From Rhizophagus irregularis (Eukaryota; Glomeromycota; Glomeromycetes; Glomerales; Glomeraceae), in contig NC_089454.1 of the NCBI RefSeq assembly GCF_026210795.1, positions 2,108,001 through 2,172,000 of the forward strand: a stretch of DNA of 64,000 nt. Reading direction: 5' to 3'. This document shows, piece by piece, positions 37,575-47,476 of this stretch. A program made the translations under genes and the position numbers. The notes beneath the pieces are model-generated. The model did not search any database. It worked only from the letters and a program-made list of their open reading frames with translations, and had not been told where the DNA came from. Every line of letters begins with the position of its first letter. Position 1 is the first letter of the stretch.

Positions 37575-37821
37575 GGCCACCCCAAGCCAATTCTTCGTTT
37601 AACATAATATAGGGGATCAATCTGGGGGGACGAAAAACATGACCAGAATTATCATAATTTCGGCCAGAGTTATAGCAATATACATGTCATGTGATTTGTA
37701 ATTTTTATTTATAATTCTGGCCAAATTAAATTTCATAATTCCGGCCTAAATTATATGTATTATTTTCCCATTTTTCTGAAAACGGGGGGTATGTTAAACG
37801 AAGAATCAAATTGGAGTGGCC
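37575..37821. mobile_element. 247-bp PIF/Harbinger-like MITE
   Basis: Terminal inverted repeats of about 32 bp start GGCCAC(C/T)CCAA and share ATTCTTCGTTTAACATA. TAA flanks both ends (37572-37574 and 37822-37824), as expected of the 3-bp duplications of PIF/Harbinger. The interior carries the GGCCAGAATTA palindromic module seen at 23 kb. Confidence 0.7.
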
Positions 37822-37824
37822 TAA

Positions 37825-38726
37825 GTAATAGAAATTACTTTTCGGTTTATTAACCTGAAATATTTATTAATTCATCTAGTATTTTCTTTAGTTTTCACAT
37901 TTAGATTATTTTTCTGAGCCACGAATTAAAGTTCTTTGTGACATTTTTTTTTTCATTAAAAAATGAACGAAAAAATGAACGTAATACCTTAAAATAAGCA
38001 ATTGCTTTTGAGAAATAATTTTGTTTTAACAGTTACATGACATAATAAATTTAATTCGTGTGAAATTACGAATTTGCTATTATACTAATCTTATTTCATT
38101 ATTAAAATGGGAAATTAATATTTATTATACGTTAATTTCCAAAATTACAATTTCTAAAATCACCAAAGAGGAATTATTTTTAATTGATATTTTTTTATTT
38201 TATTAGATCAGTACAGTCATAGATAGACTGGGGCAATGACAAGGGAAAACTATTACCATTACAAATGGTAAGCCCCTAACAGAGTCGCCCTGCCTGTTAT
38301 TTAAATTTCGAGGAGTGGCCTGAATTCTAAACTATATCATAATAAGATGAGTTAAAGGAAATAATAAGTTTATCTAAATTGTATACTTGAGAGAAGTATG
38401 AATAAAAAGTAAATAAGGAAAATGAATCTCTAAAATTGTAGAGAATTATTGTATAAACCAATAAGAGAAGACCATCCACCAGAATGTAAGTAATTTGAAG
38501 TTATATAAACGATCCATAGAGGGACGTAATGTCCGTTTGGTTTATTAAATGGTTGTAATGTTGTATGCAAGGACTGTACGAATCGTTAGAAGCGTTGGGA
38601 TTACCTGATCGTGGTTTGTGAATAATTGTTGTAGATTTTTCTATAGTGTGTGAACGGTCACGTTATTATATTTAATATTAGAATTAAGTTAAAAAATTAT
38701 AATTAAAAATCACATTACATAAATAC
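37825..38726. other. spacer with a possible LTR-like stretch
   Basis: Mostly AT-rich. The part at about 38210-38720 is more complex, with a TATATAAACG box near 38501, and ends in an A/T-rich AATCACATTACA. It resembles a solo LTR in texture only. I could not find matching ends or a target duplication. Confidence 0.3.
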
Positions 38727-38915
38727 CTCATTTAAATGTTCAGCTAACATTTCTTAAAGAAACTTTGGTATATTTACATCATAATATAATGCTTTGCCAT
38801 CAATCCATCTTGTAGAATACACTTTAGCAAACCCACCTTTACTAATTTCTTTTATATTTTTAAATCTTTCAAATGGTACCCAATACTTGTCGACTTTTGC
38901 TACTTCTTGAATCAT
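38727..38915 (-). pseudogene. kinase N-lobe exon with internal stop
   Basis: Minus-strand frame from ATG 38915 reads VDKYWVPFERFKNI, then a glycine loop SKGGFAKVY and STRWIDGK. It hits TAA at 38756-38754, then continues in frame EMLAEHLNE to a GTA donor at 38726. This matches the N-lobe exon of local kinases. No C-lobe partner exon is found downstream, where unrelated sequence begins. Confidence 0.65.
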
Positions 38916-39173
38916 AAATTGTATTTTGATAAATTTATTGATTTTCTAATTAACAATTCCTTAAAATGGCTGAATTTCGGATTGTCTTTAATTTCAAAGT
39001 ATTTATCATAATCTATTTGATTCTGTATTCATGTACTGTATGTTCAATTTCAAGGAAAAAGTTCAGGAGATATAATAAAAAAGATATCTGTGCTAGATAA
39101 TATTTATGTTACAAGAAAGCATATTTATTTTGCAAACACGATCATCAAAAGTGAGAGCATAGTAAACATGTGG

Positions 39174-39329
39174 CTATGTATGTAGGGTATGGTTAAACAT
39201 CACATATAAAAGTATCACGTGACCATACGTGGTACAGAATAGAACGGTCTAGGCCTTTCCTTATTTGGTAATAAACAATGTAGATCTGTATGGAACGCGT
39301 GTGAAATTTTGCATACCCTACATACATAG
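39174..39329. repeat. inverted repeat, 18-bp perfect arms
   Basis: CTATGTATGTAGGGTATG at 39174-39191 is the exact complement of 39312-39329. The 120-bp loop is unique sequence. It may be a small MITE, but flanking duplication is unclear. Confidence 0.6.
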
Positions 39330-39436
39330 TAACATAGGTATCCATACACTACATGTTATCGTAACACCCATCAAAAGTTGGTGTGTATTACTTAATCAGC
39401 GCATGTTTTATCCGTAATTTCTGTAAAACTCCAGAC

Positions 39437-39558
39437 CATATGGCATATGGGCAGATTTGGCTCACTTTATGATCGGAATGTGGCCAAAATTAACGTTAAT
39501 TTTAGCAAAATGATCGACATTCCGATCAATTGAGCCAAATCCGCCCATATGCTATATG
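39437..39558. repeat. 122-bp hairpin with central perfect palindrome
   Basis: Two arms of about 60 bp are near-complements, from CATATGGCATATGGGC to GCCCATATGCTATATG, centred on AAAATTAACGTTAATTTT (39486-39503). It lies about 180 bp upstream of the array gene's start codon. Confidence 0.75.
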
Positions 39559-39631
39559 TAGTGACAGTGTACTACTGTACCTATAAAAATCTTGTACCAG
39601 TACCTGTAATTATTATTATAATGTATACCAT

Positions 39632-39640
39632 TTATATAAA
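39632..39640 (+). promoter_or_regulatory. TATA box candidate for the kinase array gene
   Basis: TTATATAAA lies about 97 bp before ATG 39737, an ordinary spacing for a fungal TATA element. Confidence 0.45.
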
Positions 39641-39736
39641 GACTCCTTAGGCTGAAATAATTTTTTCAGTCACTTTTTTTATTTTATTTCTTTAATTATC
39701 CTATTAATCTGAATTCAATTGTATTTGAAAGTCTCA

Positions 39737-40108
39737 ATGGATAAAAAGAAATTAATTAAAACATCATATAAGATATGCAAAAAATGCAATCGTATATGTT
39801 ATACAAGACGTTTTCAGCAAAATTTCAACAATTGGACTAGTGATAATCATTATATTGATGAATTTATACGAGATACTCAGCTATTATCTCATAAAAATAT
39901 GGAAAAGGTATTAGAATGGATACCTCATGATAGATTTTATGATATTAAATATATTGCAGAAGACAGATATAGAGCGAATTGGATTGATGGAAATATTATT
40001 GATTGGGATTATTTTAATCAAAATTGGGATAGAAGAAATCAAAATATGATTGTAGAACTGAAAAAATTAAATAGTCCAACAAATATTACATTAGAATATG
40101 TGAATAAG
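39737..40108 (+). repeat. N-lobe unit 1
   Basis: First exon, 124 codons, with its own start MDKKKLIKTSYK and CKKCNRICY. Lacks the hinge prefix and the glycine loop (IAEDRYRANW). It shares LLSHK(N/D)MEKVLEWIP with unit 4. Confidence 0.8.
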
Positions 40109-43100
40109 GTAATAGGTATAATAAATTGATTTTTATTAAAATTTTGTAAATTATCATAAAACTTCAATCTTTACTAATATACTATATATTTATAGATCAG
40201 TAAAGCCTATGGAATAACTCAGGATTCTGAGACAAAAGATTATATGATTGTTTTAAATTTTCCATGTAAAGAATGTAATTATATATGTTATGCAAGACAT
40301 TTTCAACAAAATTTCAATAATTGGACTAGTGGTAACGATGATATTGATAGTTTTATTCAAGATGCCCAATTATCATCTCATTATGATGTAAAAGAAGTAT
40401 TAGAATGGATACCTCATAATAGATTTTATGATATCAAATATGTTGCAGAAGACATATATAGAGCGAATTGGATTGATGGAAATATTATTGACTGGGAATA
40501 TTATAATCAAAATTGGAAAAGAGAAAATCAAAATGTGATTGTGAAACTGAAAAAATTAAAATTAAATAATCCAAAAAATATTACATTAGAATATATGAAT
40601 AATAAGGTAATTAATAAACTAATTTTTATTAAATTTTTTGTAAATCTTCAATCATTACCAATATATTTAATTTATAGATTAGTAAAGTCTATGGAATAAC
40701 TCAAGATCCTGTAACAAAAGATTACATGATGGTTTTGGCTGATATATGTAAAAAATGTAATTCTAAATGTTATATAATGTATTTTCAACAAAATTTTAAT
40801 AATTGGACTAGTGGTAATGATGATATTGATAAATTTATTCAAGATACTCAGTTATCAAATTGCTATGCAAGTAATGCATTAGAATGGATACCTTATGATA
40901 AATTATATAATATTAAAAGAATTGCAAAGGACAAGTATGAAGCAAAGTGGATTGATAGAAATGTTATTTTGTGGGATTATATTAACCAAAAGTGGAAAAG
41001 AATACGTCAAAATATGATTGTAGAATTGAAAGGGTTAAATAATACAAAAAATAATACTTTGGAATTTATGGATGAGGTATGATAATTTATTTTTGATCAA
41101 AATTTTGATAAATTTTCAATTTTTTGTTAATATATTCATTTATAGATTAAGATTGATTATATATTTTATGGAATAACTCAAGATCCAGAAACAAAAAATT
41201 ATATGTTAGTTTTGAATAAAAATTGTAAAAAGTGCAATTATATATGCTATGCAAAGCATTTTCAACAAAATTTTGACAATTGGACTAGTGGTAATCATTA
41301 TATTGATAAATTTATTCAAGATACTCAGCTATTATCTCATAAAGATATGGAAAAGGTATTAGAATGGATTCCATATGATAAATTTTATAACAAAATAATT
41401 ATTGCAAAAGACAAGTATAAAGCAAATTGGATTGATGGAAATATTATTAATTGGGATTATAATGATCAAAATTGGAAAAGAAAAAATCAAAATATGGTTG
41501 TGGAACTGAAAAAATTAAATAATCCAGAAAATATTATACCAGAATATAATACGAACAAGGTAAAAAGTATAATAAATTAATTTTTATTAAAATTTTGTAA
41601 ATCATCATAAAACTTCAATCTTTACTAGTAATATAATATATTTATAGATCAGTAAAGCCTATGGAATAACTCAAGATCCTGAGACAAAAGATTATATGAT
41701 AGTTTTGAATGTTACATGTAAAGAATGTAATTATATATGTTATACAATACATTTTCAACAAAATTTCAATGGTTGGACTAGTGGCAATGATGGCATTGAT
41801 AAAATTATTCAAGATACTCAGTCATCAGCTCATGATGATGCAGGAAAAGCATTAGAATGGATACCTTCTAATAAATTTTGTGATATTAAATATATCACAG
41901 AGGAAAGATATAAAGCAAATTGGATTTATGGAAATATAATTAGTTGGGATAATAATAATCAAAATTGGGAAAGAATTGGTCAAAATATAATTGTGGAATT
42001 GAAAAGATTAAATTACCCAAAAGAGATTGCATCAGAACTTATGACCGAAGTAAAATAAATTTAATAATTGTTAATATTTTTTATTTTCATACTAATATAT
42101 TATATATATTTATAGACTAATAAAGCTTATGGAATAACTCAGAACCCAGAAACAAATGATTATATGATAGTTTTGAGTGATAAATGTAAAAAATGTAAAT
42201 GTATATGTTATACAATACATTTTCAGCAAAATTTCAATAGTTGGACTAGTGGCAATGATGATATTGATAGGATTATTCAAGATACTCAGTTATCAGCTCA
42301 TGATGATGCAGGAAAAGCATTAGAATGGATACCCTCTAATAGAATTTATGATATTAAATATATTACAGAAGACAGATATAAAGCAAATTGGATTAATGGA
42401 AATATAATTAATTGGGATAATAATAATCAAAATTGGGAAAGAATTGGACAAAATACAATTGTGGAACTAAAAAGATTAAATAATCCAAAAGAGATTACAT
42501 TAGAATTTATGACTGAAGTGAGAAAGATTTATTTTTGCTAATGTTTTTAATGAATTTTTAATTATTACTTATATATTATATTTATATTAGGTTAATAAAG
42601 TTTATGGAATGACCCAGAATCCAGAAACAAATGATTATATGATAGTCTTGAGTGATAAATGTAAAAAATGTAATCATGCATGTCATACAATATATTTTCA
42701 ACAAAATTTCAAAAATTGGACTAGTAGTAATAGTGATATTGATAAATTTATTCAAGATACTCAGTTATCAAACTGCTATGCAAGTAATGCATTAGAGTGG
42801 ATACCTTATAATAAATTTTATGATATCAAATATATTGCAAAAGGGGGATTTGGCAAAGTATATAGAGCAAATTGGATTGATGGAAATATAATTGATTGGG
42901 ATGATTATAATCAAAATTGGAAAAGAATAGGTCAAAATATGCTTGTAGCTCTGAAAAGTTTAAATAATTCAAAAAAAGTTACACTGGAGTTTATGAATGA
43001 GGTATGATCTATTTATTATCCAATGTATATTTTGAAGAATTAATTTTATTAATATTTTTTGTATAAATTTTACATAGGTTGCATCACATAATAAAGTTGA

Positions 43101-43191
43101 TAGTATTTCATTTATTATTAAGTTATACGGAATAACCCAAGATCCAGAGACAAAGAATATGCAGAGAATGGAAGCTTACGGAATTATTTGA
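39737..43191 (+). CDS. kinase gene with seven tandem N-lobe exons
   Basis: Seven consecutive exons, all phase 0 at both ends, each code the same ~133-residue module: 39737-40108, 40196-40606, 40678-41076, 41146-41559, 41648-42049, 42116-42517 and 42591-43001. Each has a CK(K/E)CN Cys motif, FQQNFNNWTSGN, IQDTQLS, LEWIP, a beta-1/2 strand, YRANWIDGNI, beta-3 VELK/VALK and the alpha-C start LEFMNE. Units 2-7 begin with the hinge strand of the next kinase segment (YGITQDPETKDYMIVL). Only unit 7 has a glycine loop (GGFGKVYRA); units 1-6 lack its core. Joined, they give 937 residues without a stop. The eighth exon (from 43078) adds 37 residues, then ends at TGA 43189-43191, because the catalytic exon is out of frame. 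Whether transcripts include all units, choose among them, or start at unit 7 is unknown. Each unit also carries its own in-frame ATG. Confidence 0.7.
40196..40606 (+). repeat. N-lobe unit 2
   Basis: 137 codons, starting ISKAYGITQDSETK. Glycine loop absent (VAEDIYRANW). Beta-3 reads VKLKKLK, one triplet longer than its neighbours. Confidence 0.8.
40678..41076 (+). repeat. N-lobe unit 3
   Basis: 133 codons, starting ISKVYGITQDPVTK. Most diverged loop region (IAKDKYEAKWIDRN). It shares LSNCYASNALEWIPY with unit 7. Confidence 0.8.
41146..41559 (+). repeat. N-lobe unit 4
   Basis: 138 codons, starting IKIDYIFYGITQDPETK. Loop reads IAKDKYKANW. Closest to unit 1 in its middle part. Confidence 0.8.
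41648..42049 (+). repeat. N-lobe unit 5
   Basis: 134 codons, starting ISKAYGITQDPETK. It shares SAHDDAGKALEWIPSN with unit 6. Loop reads ITEERYKANW. Confidence 0.8.
42116..42517 (+). repeat. N-lobe unit 6
   Basis: 134 codons, starting TNKAYGITQNPETN. Near duplicate of unit 5. Loop reads ITEDRYKANW. Confidence 0.8.
42591..43001 (+). repeat. N-lobe unit 7, the only one with a glycine loop
   Basis: 137 codons, starting VNKVYGMTQNPETN. It carries IAKGGFGKVYRANW and VALKSLN, a full ATP-binding N-lobe signature, and adjoins the catalytic exon. Confidence 0.85.
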
Positions 43192-44128
43192 ATACAAATT
43201 ATAATGAATTAAATTTTAAAACTAAGTTCAATTATTTATTTAATATTGCATCTGGACTTAAAAATATTCATGAAAATAAAATAATTCATCGAGATTTACA
43301 TATTGGCAATATACTAAAAAATCGGGAAGTTATTCTTATAACAGATATGGGATTATGTAAGCCTGCAGATTACGATCCATCAGAAAATACAAAAAATAAT
43401 GTATATGGTGTTTTACTTTATATTGCTCCTGAAATTTTACAAGGACGAAGTTATACTAAAGCTGCTGATATTTACAGTTTTGGTATAATTATGTATGAAG
43501 TAATTTCTGGATTATCTCCGTATCATAATTTAAGCCATGATAATAATTTAGCAATTAAAATTTGTCAAGGTCTTAGACCTAGGTTTAATATAAAAGTACC
43601 TCAATTAATTGTGCGTTTAATTAAAACATGCTTAGATGCAAATTCATTAAATCGGCCAACAGCGATTACAATTAGAGAAGAATTGTGGAAATTTATAACA
43701 GAAACTTCAATAGAAAGCCAACAACAAATTAACGAAAATGTCGATGGTAATTTATCATCAATTAGCAATAATATATCTTCGGCTAGCTCATGGTATAAAC
43801 CACATTCAGAAGCTATTTATGAAAGTAGATTACTTAATTTTTATAACCTTCCTGAACCAAAAAATTCCGACGATTATTATGAACAAAATGATGATATAAT
43901 AAGCAAAAAATTTTCAGGTAATATTAGTTAATACGTTATTATTTCATTTAAATTTGAAAATATTAATATAATTCAATCTTTTAAATAGATTCCTTGCAAA
44001 TTAATTTTTCTCAATTAAATATCAATAAAGATGGTAATATTTTAATTTAAATGATTGTATTATATAATTATTATTAATATTAATTTAATTTTTAAATAGA
44101 TTCCTTACAGATGGATATTGACAATTAA
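43078..44128 (+). CDS. kinase catalytic C-lobe, frameshifted from the array
   Basis: Exon from 43078 (VASHNKVDSISFIIKLYGIT) reaches TQDPETK, then changes frame. The other frame, open from 43122, continues EYAENGSLRNYL, HRDLHIGNIL, TDMGL, YIAPEIL, AADIYSFG and the C-lobe. Two short tail exons follow, 43991-44035 and 44100-44128, each starting DSLQ, with stop TAA 44126-44128 (first donor after 43917). HRD and a DMG form of DFG are present, so the domain could be active if translated. Relatives read a short hinge (NYM-VL) between TQDPETK and EYAENG. Its loss by a deletion of 3n+1 bases, probably 19 between two GAAT words, explains the shift. No ATG opens the C-lobe frame before the hinge, so as it stands this is a broken kinase unless the base count is wrong. 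Confidence 0.7.
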
Positions 44129-44265
44129 ACATCATTAACAAAGGTAGTAAATTTTAATTTAGATGAATATATTATATTTATTATTTCATATTTCATGTAT
44201 TTTTTTTTTATTTTCTTTTTTAGATAAAAATAGTAATATATGAGTAAAGAAAAATGTTTAAAATA
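44129..44265. other. short spacer before the MITE
   Basis: AT-rich 3' flank of the kinase tail exons; nothing else seen. Confidence 0.4.
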
Positions 44266-44776
44266 CAGTCGCCACTGGTTATAACGAACCTGTTTGTACC
44301 GAAAACTTGTTGTATTGAACCAAGTTTCACAGAACCGATTTTTTTATAATTAATTGCACTGGATATAACGAAATCACATAATAAATTACTATATACCGCA
44401 TCCGAACTTATTTTAGCCAGCCCAAGTATATCAGTTACATATTTAGTATACCGAACTATCACGTGACTTTAATTAGTAATATAAAAGAATGGACTACCGG
44501 AAAAATTATTTCTGCTAGTATCAGATAAAATTTTCATTTGAATAGCTGGTAAATACTTAAAACACATAAATTTTAAATAAAACATAGTGTTATCTGTTAT
44601 AGTAAGTCATGTAATCATCTGAACTTTAAATATTACAGTATATGCTGCTATAATTTAATGGATAAAATTCATATACCGAACAGTTCAGTATATAATATGA
44701 ATATCATATATCGAATTCACCATATACCGAACCAAAACGCTTGGAACGGCAGGTTCGTTATATCCAGTGGCGACTG
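44266..44776. mobile_element. 511-bp pogo-like Tc1/mariner MITE
   Basis: The ends form a 27-bp terminal inverted repeat with one mismatch, CAGTCGCCACTGG(T/A)TATAAC followed by GAACCTG. TA flanks both sides (44264-44265 and 44777-44778). The interior repeats the ATACCGAAC / TATAACGAA motif. No transposase frame; the short minus ORF in it is incidental. CAGT ends with TA duplication are typical of the pogo/Tigger branch. Confidence 0.85.
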
Positions 44777-44778
44777 TA

Positions 44779-45722
44779 AGTAGTAAGTAAAGTTTAGTCG
44801 CCATATTATTTGCAATATTTTTTTTTTCTTTTTTTAACATTATAATTTAAAATTCAGTTTAACGCTAGCTTTTTTTATTCTTACTATGACCTTAGAGATT
44901 TTTTTTTTTGCCTCTCCAAATTAATGGAATGGCAATTATTTTTTAAATACGTACAGTATGTATTTATTTTATATTTGTCATGATTTATTAAATAAATTAA
45001 CCATAAATAAATTTTAAATCATACCCAAAAACTTTGTTATTATGCAGACGTCCAAAATCATGTTCCATATAAGCATAGTAAACAATAAATATTTGTGATA
45101 TTTAATCTAAATGACGTAATGTGTCAAAAATATCAAAGATATTTTACGCAATAATAATTTATCTAAAAAATATTAGTATGTTAAAAACGACATGATTATG
45201 TTTGAAAGGATATATATTTACCGAAAATCATCATCCGGGTCATGTGCATAGACTTAACAATTAATTGGGGATTTTTGATCATGCTGGGTTTGTTATTCGT
45301 TATAGTGAATATCACGTGAAATCATTTCACGAATCACTTTAAACACTATATTATTGATTATTGTATAAGGAATTAAATTTGCAAGACCGTATTACGAAAT
45401 GCCAATAGACTATAAAAAAACTGGATACGTTTGTAATAATGTCTTTATACGATTTTTTTCCTTAGAAATAACGTATAATAGACTATTAAAAGGATACGGA
45501 AAAATGATCATTAAAACTGCAATTTGAATACGGAAATTCACATGTTTAGAACACTAAATTTATGATGATTTGTAATGTTATTTAGTCACAAAATTTATCA
45601 CTTTAATTACAGTTTATTACTAGTTATACTACTGTTATCAAGTCCGAAGCGCAGTTATCATTGCACATCATCACGTGTCGGAAAGAATAAATTTTAAGAT
45701 AATATACGGTAAAATTCCATAT
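44779..45722. other. intergenic, no gene seen
   Basis: AT-rich. The segment at about 45035-45085 (TTATGCAGACGTCC, ATCATGTTCCATAT, AGCATAGTAAA) recurs next to the kinase relic at 54461-54515. Confidence 0.45.
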
Positions 45723-45858
45723 TTACGATTGCTTTTTCTTTTTATTATCTTTTTTTGTTAAACATATAATAGTTCCTCTTGAACGTTTATTGGAAACAAC
45801 TACACGACCATTTCTAAAGGCGAGCTTATTTTTAGCTTTAATTTCAAATTCGTTTGTG
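45723..45858 (-). pseudogene. Lys-rich C-terminal exon, origin unknown
   Basis: Minus-strand frame after a TTCAAAG acceptor reads TNEFEIKAKNKLAFRNG, then RVVVSNKRSRGTIICL and a Lys-rich tail to TAA at 45725-45723. Composition is coding-like, unlike the surroundings. No convincing upstream exon was found on the minus strand, so this may be a gene fragment. Family not recognised. Confidence 0.3.
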
Positions 45859-45899
45859 CTTTGAAAAATAATAATAATTAATATTTATTAAATAGATAT

Positions 45900-46129
45900 A
45901 AAATAAAAATAAATTAAATTATATTATGAAAAGTTCTTTGTCTTCTAGAATCTAACAACCTAAAAAATGAAATAAAGAAACATAAGAATGTTTCTTTAAC
46001 TCAATTAGAAGCCAAACTCCCCTTGCAAGTCTTCAAGAGTTTGCGTTTCTATAAAGAAATTTAGAGTACTTTTGGAGTCTTGTAAAAGAAGGACCTAAAA
46101 AATTCTGAAGCATTCTACAAAAAAGAAAT
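45900..46129. other. spacer, nothing recognised
   Basis: AT-rich sequence before a minisatellite field. Confidence 0.35.
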
Positions 46130-46235
46130 AATCTACAAAAAGAAATAACCCACGAAAAAAATTAACCCACGTAAAAAAGAATTAACCCACGAAAAGAAAC
46201 AACCCATGTAAAAAGAATTAGCCTACGAAAAAAAA
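46130..46235. repeat. minisatellite AAAAAGAATTAACCCACG
   Basis: About five copies of an 18-22 bp unit (AAGAATTAACCCACGAAAA and variants). Confidence 0.75.
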
Positions 46236-46239
46236 AGAA

Positions 46240-46760
46240 TTGATAAAAACGACTCACGATATAAGAACTGACTCACGAAGAACCAACCTATAAAAAAAAT
46301 ATATTCAACCTACAAGACGAAAATAGAATAAAATATAAAATAAAAGAATTTTAGAAGCTTAAATAGGGGAACAAAATATTAGAAAAAGAAATGTAATGGG
46401 TAAAGGAGGGATGATGAATAAAGTTTTTAAGTTATAATTTTTTTTTTTAAAAAAAAAAGGATTTTTAAAGGAGGGTTCGGTTTATTTCACCGAAAAATAA
46501 CAACCAAAAAAAGATTGATCTACAAAAAAAAAAGACTCACGTTAAAAGAACTGACTCAAACTACAAAAAAAAAATATTCAACCTACAAGACAAAAATAGA
46601 ATAAAATATAAAATAAAAGAATTTTAGAAGCCTAAATAGAGGAACAAAATATTAGTAAAGAAATGTAATGGATAAAGGAATGATGATGAATAAAGTTATA
46701 ATTTTTTTACTTTTTTCTAAAAAAAAAAGGATTTTTAAAGGGGGTTTCACCGAAAATCAT
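46240..46760. repeat. tandem duplication of a ~255-bp segment
   Basis: 46240-46490 and 46515-46760 align, sharing TATTCAACCTACAAGAC, TTTTAGAAGC(C/T)TAAATAG, GAACAAAATATTAG, GATGATGAATAAAG and GGATTTTTAAAG. Both end in TTTCACCGAAAA. Confidence 0.8.
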
Positions 46761-47245
46761 TTCACCGAACTTACCGACAGTCATCTCACCGAAAATCATT
46801 TCACCAAATTTTAAAATAGTTTTTATTGTGTAAATAACATAGCCGCAATTATTAGTGAATTATTTATTGTGCAGAATTTTATTAATATACACTAATACAC
46901 ATAAAGAAATGTTTTATAATTTGAATATAATAAAATGTTAATTTTTTTTATTTATTGTTTGAATCGTTTTTTATCACACATATAAATGAAGTGAGATGAC
47001 AAAATTCTCTAATATATTAAAATCATTAAGTATAAGTTAATTTATGCTATGGAATTTCTAAGATGTATTTTAATCAAATAAGCATCAAATATAGTAATAT
47101 TATATTAAATATAGAAAACAGCTAAATACAATAAAAATTGTTTTATAATTTTTTTGTATTTTTTATTAGTTGTCGGTGAAATGATCGTCACATTAAACAA
47201 TCACGTGATAACTTGATATGAATATAAATTTTAAAAATTCCATAT
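46761..47245. other. spacer with CACCGAAA motifs
   Basis: Begins with TCACCGAAAATCATTTCACC copies (46750-46810). A reverse version, GTCGGTGAAATGATCGTC, lies near 47172. These may be the ends of a small inverted-repeat element. Confidence 0.4.
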
Positions 47246-47263
47246 ACATTCGTATGCATTAAA

Positions 47264-47458
47264 GTATATTTAGACCGTGGGATCTCGCTTCGGTGAGTCC
47301 CCTTAAAGTTACGATAATTCATACCAGAGTGGCGCCGCCTACGGGAGGTTTGATTATAGCGTAGTTATAGATAGCGTTTGACTTTTGTATATCTTTAGTT
47401 CTTGTCTATCTTTCTGTAATCTAGTTCACATGGATATTAAAAATAAAAATAAAATAAA
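47264..47458 (+). mobile_element. short retroposon with A-rich tail
   Basis: 195 bp flanked by perfect 18-bp direct repeats ACATTCGTATGCATTAAA (47246-47263 and 47459-47476). It ends in an AAAATAAAAATAAAATAAA tail. The body (GACCGTGGGATCTCGC, GTGGCGCCGCC) is GC-richer than the flanks. Long target duplication plus A-rich tail indicates target-primed reverse transcription: a SINE or a 5'-truncated LINE. Confidence 0.8.
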
Positions 47459-47476
47459 ACATTCGTATGCATTAAA

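Larger units (their letters stand above)
38916..39631. other. upstream region of the kinase exon array
   Basis: Holds two inverted-repeat structures (39174-39329 and 39437-39558, listed separately) and several TCACGTGA-type words. No coding sequence is supported. Confidence 0.45.

Noticed and set aside
38210..38720. Solo LTR
   Set aside because: Texture and a TATATAAA box are suggestive, but no TG...CA ends with a 4-6 bp target duplication could be found.
44220..44462. 80-codon minus ORF
   Set aside because: It overlaps the end and interior of the pogo-like MITE, with no family features.
47322..47365. tRNA-like A and B boxes in the 195-bp retroposon (ACCAGAGTGG, GGTTTGATTAT)
   Set aside because: Spacing between the boxes is too short and the B box is a poor match, so a tRNA-derived SINE is not claimed.
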